Positions 56,888 to 64,000 of a stretch of DNA of 64,000 nucleotides are shown here, in pieces. The notes beneath the pieces are model-generated. The model made no database searches, was not told the DNA's origin, and worked only from the letters and a program-made list of their open reading frames with translations. Location of the stretch: the NCBI GenBank assembly GCA_011947345.1, contig JAAVTG010000142.1, positions 300,140 to 364,139 on the forward strand, given 5' to 3'. Made by a program: the position numbers and the translations under genes. Positions within the stretch are counted from its first letter, which is position 1, and each line of letters opens with the position of its first letter. The stretch comes from Phytophthora quininea (taxonomy: Eukaryota; Oomycota; Peronosporomycetes; Peronosporales; Peronosporaceae).

Positions 56888-58711
56888 TTATCTTGTCAAA
56901 CAGTCATTACACTTGCACTTGAAGCCCTTGTCGTTCCCGTAATTGACGGTTATCTCGGTCCCTGGTTCGACGCCAAGCTTCAAGATGACAATGACCTTCA
57001 CGGCCCGGCGGTTCCGCATTTCCACAAACAGGGCATTCGGTCTGCAGGCGTGGTTGATGAATCGAGTAATAGTGCCGCACCCCACTGCCTCCACGTAGAC
57101 GTACTTCTTCGTGGTTGACTTGGTCGTGTAGAGCAACGTGTAGCCGCTGTTGTACTTCATCGTCTGCTCTGGCTGCCCCTCCACTAGAGCGTCATAGGCG
57201 CAAAGCTGTCCAGCATATTCCCCAACCATGTCGCCCGCCTCGAGTTTAGTGGTAGTGTACACACCGATTCCAGTGATAGGCGTCTTAAACAATCGCAGTG
57301 TCGTCAGCACCTTGGGTGCATTGCTGCACTCCGCCTTCAGGTTGCAGGTGTCTTCAGTGCAAAATACAGCGGATACAGCATTATGACAGACGTCACGGAA
57401 GCAATCTCCAATGCACGAGCAACAACCAAAATCTCCGACATCCGGAAATACTAGACCCTCCGGGATGCGGCACTCCGAGATAATGTCTACCTCGTGTTCT
57501 GGCCACTGTACGCTTCCGCCGAGACGAACAAACTGCTTAGCATTGTTGGGGTCGACGTACAGGGGCGAGCCTCGCGTAGTGCTTGCAAGCGCGCTGCCAC
57601 GCTAGGAGCTCGGATAAACGCCTTTAGGTTCTTGGCCTTAATGTTTTTCGCATGATAGAGATTCTTCGTATCACGAACGGGTGCGCGCTTGTCTTGGTAT
57701 GATTTTTTCTAGACTTGCTCACATGCCAATCTCCAGCTCGCTTTTTCCGTTGATGGCGAATCTTGTCTCGCTGGGCATGCGTTGGAATAGCCATAAACTC
57801 CGCGTGGGCAGCCACGATCTCTTCTTCGGTCGGGTCGCAGATGACATTGGAAGGTGGGGCAGTTGGTTCTTCGGTGAGCACCAAACGCTCGCTCGCAACA
57901 GCACTGCCTTGATGTCCTGCATCCGAATCGCCCGAATCTGGACCGCATAAGTTGATCACTGCTATGCTGGGGCGAGAAGACAGGTCTTTGCTCATTGACA
58001 TGGTGTCTGGCGTCGTTCGGCGACTTGATTCATCTGAAATCGTCAACTGCTCGCTCGTACCTACGCCATCTTCACGTCCTGCATCCGATTCACTCAGATC
58101 ACCACTGGACAAGTCAATCACGGTAGTGCTGGGCAAAGAAGACGGCTTCGCGGTGGTACTAGTTGAAGGTGGCGATTCGCCCCCACTCATTGTCCTCTCT
58201 TCATCACGTTGGTTAATTTCCTCGCTCGAACCACGTCTCAGGGCCCTAACAGCTTCGATGGAGTCAGCAACTACATGGCGGAGCTCGTCGGCGAGAACGC
58301 TGGCCCTCGTAGGGCCATCCACAGTGCCATCGACCATTGTGTACGTGCGCAGCTTTCGCCAGAGCGCATACGGGTGCTTGAAGCGGTTGCCGAACCGGTC
58401 GTACACCAACTTCACGAGGTTCGTCAACGGGAGGGGCTCCTCAGTGTCCAGGTGCACGGGAATTCACTGTCTTCGTGCCGAGCTATGCGAAGTACTCGGG
58501 CCTGTCTAAGGCCCCTCTTGTCTCCACTTACAAAGGCTCGCGAGCAGTACTCAATGATGTCGCCCGCATAGAGAGACGCCGGCGGCAGCTCGTGACGGCT
58601 CAGCCCCACCATTTCCTCGGAGACAGCGCTGCAGCAAACCGCGTCTTCCAGAGGCCCCGTATCTAAATGACTGCCTACTGCAGGCCGGGCGACGAGGGTC
58701 TGCGACGTCAT
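56888..58711 (-). CDS. Pre-SET/SET-domain histone lysine methyltransferase
   Basis: About 605 residues. The N-terminal region from MTSQTLVARPAVGS carries VKLVYDRFGNRFKHPYALWR, then a long Ser/Glu/Asp-rich disordered part with two similar repeats (TVIDLSSGDLSESDAG; AVINLCGPDSGDSDAG) that resemble SUMO-interacting motifs. Next a Cys-rich Pre-SET (GDFGCCSCIGDCFRDVCHN; CTEDTCNLKAECSN) and SET: GIGVYTTTKLEAGDMVGEYA, then TRFINHACRPNA, ITVNYG and a C-terminal Cys cluster (FKCKCNDCL). This layout fits H3K9-type enzymes. Frame breaks near 58455, 57705 (A run) and 57560 (C run) each fit one lost base. It lies between a MULE and other repeats, so it may be host or element-borne. Confidence 0.75.
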
Positions 58712-59820
58712 TGCGGGACGAGCGATTATGTCCTTTTCTAGCGCAATTGTACAGTGGACGGCGGCCAGTTATAGAGGGGACAGTGCCGCCCTGTCGCTCC
58801 GTTGATGTGCTGGGGGACAGTTCTGTGTGCTATTCAGGCGGGTATCTGTAATCTTAATATTTCCTCTCCACTGTATAACGAAACAAAATTGATCAAGAAA
58901 CACAACTGCATGTACTGCCCAAGAAACGAGAAAAACGAAGAGAAGCAGAAACAACTATGCACGGCACAAGTAAGCGAGAAAACTTGACAGTAAATACATT
59001 TATCGCTTCTCCTCAAATCAACACGTTCGGCCTTGCTTCTTGAAGCGTAGTTGACTGTCTCGAGAATGATTGCTTATGTGCATATAATGCATCCCGTAGG
59101 TTTATAACGTGGCCGAAAAGTATGTAAAAAGCAGCCAAAATCAACTAGCCGAAGAACAAATGAATATAATCCGTTCCCTCCCACACGTAAGGCCACTAAC
59201 ATCCACACCGCTGTGTGCAGGTCCCGCAGTGTCTGAAACACGTCCTCCTAGCGCTCGCTCTCGCCGAGCATCAGCAGCGTAATGGCCACAAGGTGTGGTG
59301 CCGTTACCTTCGCCCGCTCCAGCACATAGAGCGACAACTTGTAGTTGGCACGATAGCTGCGCACACGATGCTACAGCCACTCCACAGTCTCCGAGTTGTG
59401 CGCAGATAAAAATCAAGTCCATGACCACCGACAGCTTGACACGCAACATGCTAGACGTCTAGGCGAAGCGGTCCGCTCCCAGGTCCTTATACTCACCGCG
59501 GTCCACACTGGTACACACAATTTAGTCGAGTCCCACGTCGCAATGGCTTCCGCGATCTGATCGGGTCTTCTGGGCCCTGTGGCTTGGACTTCTTGCTAGT
59601 CTTGGTGGCACAAAAGCTGCAGCCAGTGGATGCTGGGGTGCTCACAAGGACGGCATCGCCACGGCCACGATCATGGTTATGAAGACGTGTGCACGCGCAG
59701 CACTTCCTTCCTTTGAGTCACATGTGTGGCCGTTCAAGATCTGACTGTGGAATAACATAACATATTCCTCGTGTAGTTTGCACGATCTCCAAGATCGTTT
59801 TGGCATTTTTGCAAGACACC
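58712..59820. other. Gene-poor stretch before SDR-B
   Basis: 1.1 kb. AT-richer at first, then GC-richer from 59150 with overlapping short frames on both strands that look like eroded coding DNA (for example minus 59141-59449). Not recognised. The last 60 bases are the SDR-B leader. Confidence 0.4.
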
Positions 59821-60821
59821 ATGGGCAACTCCTCCAGCTCCAACGCGAACACGCGTCCGCAGGTTCCCGACAACTGGAATGCCGACAACATCGCTCCCCA
59901 GAAGGGCAAACTCGTCATCATCACCGGCGCCAACTCGGGCATCGGATTCGAGACTGCGCTCCAACTCGCTCGCAAAGGGGCCCACGTCGTGCTCGCCTGT
60001 CGTAACGAAGCCCGAGGTCTGGAGGCTGAGAAGAAGCTGCAAGAAGCGTTGGCCTCGACTGCTGACGCCGGTCAGGTGGAGTTCAAGATGCTGGACGTGA
60101 GTGATCTGGGCAGCGTGCGCAAGTTCGCGGACGAGTTCAAGGCCACGCACGACCGTCTCGACCTGCTGATCAACAACGCGGGCGTGATGGCGGTGCCGTT
60201 CGCCAAGACGGTGGATGGCTACGAGCGTCAGTTTGCGACGAACCACTTGGGCCACTTCTTATTGACGGCTCAACTGTTCCCTCTGCTGAAGCAGAGCTCT
60301 CTGTCTCGCGTGGTGAATGTTAGCAGTTTGGCTCACAACAGCGCCAACCTCGCTCACTTTAAGCCCGGAGAGCTTGTACGCTCCGAGAAGGGGTACAACG
60401 CCCCGGAGGTTTATGGAGACTCCAAGCTGTGCAACTTGTTGTTCACCAACGAGCTTCAGCGTCGTATGACTGCTCGGAACGTGGCGGGTGTGACTGCAGT
60501 GTCCTGCCACCCTGGCTTCACGTCCACGAACCTCCTGACCGCGCCTGCTTCTGAGCGAGGCTGGTTCGGGAGCCTCATTTGGCGCTTCTTTGGCGTCCTG
60601 CCGCTCTTGCAGGATGCGCCCACTGGTGCCTTGCCCACGCTGTACGCTGCCACTGCAGCTGACGTCCAAGGCGGCGACTTCTACGGTCCTGGCAATCGCT
60701 TTGAGATCTGGGGGCCCCCAAGCGAGTGCAGCCGAAAGAGACTGCGTACGACGAGGCCGCGGCTGAGGCTTTGTGGGAGGAGAGCGAGCGTCTCGCTAAG
60801 CTTAAGTTTGACGTGCAGTAA
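59821..60821 (+). CDS. Short-chain dehydrogenase/reductase, SDR-B
   Basis: Best-preserved member of the cluster, about 333 residues. Start MGNSSSSNANTRPQVPDNWN (N-myristoylation type). NAD(P) motif [35 protein letters not shown], catalytic Ser in VNVSSLAHNS and active-site Tyr/Lys region EVYGDSKLCNLL, where the usual YxxxK is Y-GDS-K. The C-terminal part reads STNLLTAPASERGW and LYAATAADVQGGDFYGPG. One base is missing near 60713-60720 (GGGGGCCCCC); beyond it the frame continues KRVQPKETAYDEAAAEALWE to a TAA at 60819-60821. An upstream in-frame ATG (59800) would add seven residues and destroy the myristoylation start, so the ATG at 59821 is preferred. Substrate unknown. Confidence 0.88.
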
Positions 60822-60944
60822 AGCTGAAGATAACATGACTACGTTCGTCTACCGATAAATCGTACTTAGTGATACCAATACGTTAACCAAGTGCTTCCAA
60901 CGGACATGCATTTCAAATTGTGCGGCCATCAGTCAATCGCCGTG

Positions 60945-62212
60945 ATGTTCGTGCGTCGCGCCGCCAGCCGTACGCCGTTCGGCTGCCGCGGCTTCCAACG
61001 CTCCGTGGGCATCGTGGGCATGCCGAACGTAGGCAAGTCGACGCTGTTTAACGCGCTGACCAAGACGGAGGTGGCGCAGGCCGCCAACTACCCGTTCTGC
61101 ACCATCGACCCCAACGTGGCGCGCGTGGCGGTGCCCGACCCGCGCGTGCACCACTTGGCAGAGGTCGAGAAGTCCAAGCGCGTTATCGAGACGCAGTTGG
61201 AGTTCGTGGACATTGCTGGTTTGGTGCGAGGCGCCTCCCACGGAGAGGGACTTGGTGAGCGAAGCAACCTGCACCGGAAAAAGGTTCGGTGATACTGACA
61301 GTGCTGAGGCAGGCAACAAGTTCCTGGACAACATTCGCCAAGTGGCGGTCATCGCCCACGTCGTGAGGTGTTTTGAGGACACCAACATCCTCCACGTGGA
61401 CGAGTCGGTGAACCCTCTGCGTGATCTGGAGACGATTCGCACGGAGCTCATCCTGGCCGACCTGCAGACAGTGGAAAAGCGCCTCGCCAACCTCGCCAAG
61501 AAGAAAAGTGAGTGGCTGTCCAGTGTGTTGATCAAGCAAAACGTTGCTCACTATTTCCCATCTGCAATAGATCGACAGACCCAACGATCCCGTCGCTGTT
61601 GGAAGTGCTCAGCCGGCTGCAGCCGCATCTCGAGGACGGCAATCTCGCGCAAAGCATGACGTTCGAGAAGCCCGACGAGCAGCTGCAGTTCCAGCGACTG
61701 CAATTACTGACGGCGAAGAAGGCGCTGTACCTGTGCAACGTGTCGGAGGACGATGCTGCCGATGGCAATGAGATGACTGAGGCGGTGCGGAAACATGTTG
61801 AAGCAGAGGGAAGCCTGTGCCTCACAGTGTCAGGGTCTCTTGAGGAGGCTGCCGCCTCTTTCGACGACGACGAAAGTCAGTTGGAGTACTTGAACGAGGC
61901 CGGGCTCAATGAGACTGGACTCACGAAGGTCATCCGCGCTAGTCAGGAGCTGCTGCAGTTGCAGACGTACTACACGGTAGGCGAGAAGGAAGCCCGGGCT
62001 TGGAATGTGCTGGCCGGGTCGACAGCAGCCATCGCGGCCGGAGTGATTCACTCGGATTTCGAGAAGCTGCTGATCCGCGCTGAGACCGTTGGCTACGACG
62101 ACTTTGTGAAAAGTGGCATGCGCGCTGCGAAGGAGAAGGGCTGCTCCGTTCTGAAGGCAAAGACTACATCTGCCAGGACGGCGACATCTTCAACTTCCTC
62201 GTTGGCAAATAG
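60945..62212 (+). CDS. YchF/OLA1-type GTPase, bacterial-like, probably organellar
   Basis: Obg-related P-loop ATPase/GTPase of the YchF family. The sequence [19 protein letters not shown] (P-loop), [32 protein letters not shown] and [15 protein letters not shown] are close to bacterial YchF rather than to cytosolic eukaryotic OLA1. The start [20 protein letters not shown] is Arg-rich without acidic residues, like a mitochondrial targeting peptide. An earlier in-frame ATG at 60906 is also possible. Introns at 61255-61312 and 61508-61578 join in frame (GLG-NKFL; KKK-NPTIP). One base is missing near 62148, after which the TGS end [19 protein letters not shown] runs to the TAG at 62210-62212. A mitochondrial ribosome-linked role is inferred. 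Confidence 0.88.
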
Positions 62213-62351
62213 ACACAATACAATGCATATGAACAAGCCCAGTGCGTTCGAAAGCTGTACCAGCTTCTTGTTGGTGGCAGCGACCAGGTCCTGTGGGCGG
62301 CTGAGCGCTTCCACCCTAGTCATTGCCACTTTAGTACAGCACATACCCTAC

Positions 62352-63342
62352 TTATACGTCAAACTTGAGTTTGGCGAAGCGCTCGCTCTCCTCCCACAGA
62401 GTTTTCGCTGCAGCTTCATCAAGGGCAGTCTCTTTCGGCTGCACTCGCTGCACACGTCCTGGATCCCAAAGAACTTGCTGGGACCGTAGTAGTCTCCTCC
62501 TTGGACGTCGGAGCCAGTGGTGGCAGCGTACAACGTGGGCAGTGCCCCGAGGGGATATCTTGCCAGACCGGCAGTACCGTGTAGAAGCGCCAAAGGAGGA
62601 AGCCGAACCAGCCTCTCTCGTTAGCAGGCGCAGCCAAGAGGTTGGTGTTTGTGAGGCCTGGATGACAAGTCACAGCAGTCACCCCCGTCCCGTTCCGAGC
62701 AATCATACGACGCTGCAGTTCGTTAGTGAACAACAAGTTGCACAGCTTGGTGTCTGCATACACGCGATAGCCGTTGTATTCCTTCTCAGGCGTACAAGCT
62801 CTCCGGGCTTAAAGTGAGCGAGGTTGGCGCTGTTGTGAGCCAAACTGCTAACATTCACCACGCGAGACAGAGAGCTCTGCTTCAGCAGAGGAACAGTTGA
62901 GCCGTCAAGAAGTGGCCCAAGTGGTTCGTCGCAAACTGACGCTCGTAGCCATCCACCGTCTTGGCGAACGGCACCGCCATCACGCCCGCGTTGTTGATCA
63001 GCAGGTCGAGACGGTCGTGCGTGGCCTTGAACTCGTCCGCGAACTTGCGCACGCTGCCCAGATCACTCACGTCCAGCATCTTGAACTCCACCTGACCGGC
63101 GTCAGCAGTCGAGGCCAACGCTTCTTGCAGCTTCTTCTCAGCCTCCAGACCTCGGGCTTCGTTACGACAGGCGAGCACGACGTGGGCCCCTGCGAGCGAG
63201 TTGGGCGCAGTCTCGAATCCGATGCCCGAGTTGGCGCCGGTGATGATGACGAGTTTGCCCTTCTGGGAGCGATGTTGTCGGCATTCCAGTTGTCGGGAAC
63301 CTGCGGACGCGTGTTCGCGTTGGAGCTGAAGAAGTTGCCCAT
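62352..63342 (-). pseudogene. SDR-C, frame-broken short-chain dehydrogenase copy
   Basis: Another member of the MGNSS family, opposite in strand to SDR-B. Start MGNFFSSNANTRPQVPDNWN. NAD motif, NNAGVMAVPF and VNVSSLAHNS are all recognisable, but the frame changes at several points: near 63265 (NIAP / RRANSS), 63195 to 63185, near 62895, near 62800, and near 62550. One three-base loss at about 62915 keeps frame. The 3' half (TNTNLLAAPANERGWFGFLL; ATGSDVQGGDYYGPSKFFGI) is nearly identical to the 40.1 kb pseudogene, and the end reads KLKFDV. The number of changes within one kilobase exceeds that of neighbouring genes, so a pseudogene is likelier than assembly error alone. Confidence 0.7.
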
Positions 63343-63755
63343 GGCGAGTTCGAGAGTGAGGGCCTCACGTTTCCACTGGTGGATGAAGATGATGCTACCT
63401 GATCGAAGCCCACGTTGAAGCTAAGCTACGTCATTAGCGGCCTTAATGACGAAGCATTCGACGAAGTGGAAGGTGTAGCAGCACCACTAGGCAACTCCTT
63501 AGTAGTGCAGACAGACTCACCCGTGAAATCGTGTTCCAGTCCATAACTTGGTCTCGTCTTGGGGGCCGATAGAGGAGACACTGCTGGTGTGCGACGTTGT
63601 TTTCAGTCACAACGGTTGTGAAGTTCACCAATGGGATCAAGATCGTTGTTTTTTTTTTCTTCTTCTCGATAGCCATGTCCCCGAGGCCTCGTCCCCCGTC
63701 TCCCACATGCCATCGAGAAGACCCAATGACCATTTGAAATCCGACCATCTACAGC
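63343..63755. promoter_or_regulatory. Divergent region between SDR-C and SDR-D
   Basis: 413 bp with a T-rich tract (63648-63664). No gene is seen. It would contain promoters of both flanking SDR copies. Confidence 0.35.
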
Positions 63756-64000
63756 ATGGGCTCCAGCAACAGCAAAGAAAGCTTCGACCCTCGACCGCAG
63801 GTTGCTCGCGATTGGGATGTCGACAAAATCTCATCGCTGAAAGGGAAAGTTGTGATCGTCACCGGTGCCAACTCGGGCATCGGCTATCAGACTGCTCTGA
63901 TCTTGGCAAGCAAAGGCGCCCACGTGGTGCTAGGCTGCCGCAACGAAGGACGCGGCCGTCAAGCAGAGGCGAAAATCTATGCACTGTGTCGGCGACTGAA
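63756..64000 (+). CDS. Short-chain dehydrogenase/reductase, SDR-D (5' part)
   Basis: Cut by the window end. Start [20 protein letters not shown], again a possible myristoylation start, followed by [20 protein letters not shown] and [20 protein letters not shown]. More divergent than the other cluster members. The last 25 bases read better in a neighbouring frame (TVSATE, as in the LASTAD segment of SDR-B), so a break near 63977 is possible. Confidence 0.8.
   Translation, partial: MGSSNSKESFDPRPQVARDWDVDKISSLKGKVVIVTGANSGIGYQTALILASKGAHVVLGCRNEGRGRQAEAKIYALCRRL

Noticed and set aside
59141..59449. 102-codon minus-strand frame
   Set aside because: No domain; the surrounding DNA shows stops and frame changes on both strands, as in eroded coding sequence.
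1..64000. CRISPR arrays, operons, Shine-Dalgarno sites
   Set aside because: None present; the window is eukaryotic with spliceosomal introns.
1..64000. tRNA or rRNA genes
   Set aside because: No cloverleaf or rRNA core sequence recognised by eye; a tRNAscan run would be decisive.

Overview
The window reads as nuclear DNA of an oomycete, most likely Phytophthora or a close relative. Evidence seen in the sequence: densely packed GC-rich genes broken by short GT-AG introns (mostly 56-80 bp), a BBS9 gene (a flagellum or cilium gene, as in zoospore-forming organisms), small divergent promoters, and a second compartment rich in MULE, pogo and piggyBac-type DNA transposon remains. The organism call is an inference; no species marker was searched.

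Layout. 1-41 kb is gene-dense. In order it holds the 3' end of an RMND1/DUF155 gene; an IQ-motif protein; elongation factor 1-alpha; two tandem DUF89/ARMT1-like genes plus a scrambled third copy; a WW-domain/mRNA cap methyltransferase; a SnoaL-C2 tail-anchored protein; a NUDIX hydrolase; a half-size ABC transporter; RPB9; an exportin-7-like gene; an ERF4/GOLGA7 protein; a hypothetical gene; a ZIP11-like transporter; a membrane aspartic protease; a short-chain dehydrogenase (SDR); an ankyrin protein; a U11-48K-like RS protein; a transposase-derived HTH protein; two serine carboxypeptidases; BBS9; and an unrecognised helical-repeat gene. 40-59 kb is a transposon island: an SDR pseudogene, a near-complete pogo element with terminal inverted repeats and TA flanks, Harbinger-like and piggyBac-like debris, two MULE transposases, and a Pre-SET/SET histone methyltransferase gene embedded among them. 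59.8-64 kb returns to genes: three further SDR copies around an organellar-type YchF GTPase.

Themes. Many genes serve core nuclear functions (cap methylation, Pol II subunit, putative minor-spliceosome protein, nuclear export). The SDR genes form a dispersed family whose intact members begin with an N-myristoylation-type MG..S terminus, and two copies look like recombinants. Promoters are short and often carry a CCAAT box.

Caveat. More than 30 single-base frame breaks interrupt otherwise well conserved genes, mostly one-base deletions in or near homopolymers, while several other genes are perfectly open. This fits an assembly with uncorrected indels better than mass pseudogenisation. I therefore annotate such genes as one CDS across the break and state where it lies. 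Intron positions are read by eye from splice sites and frame.
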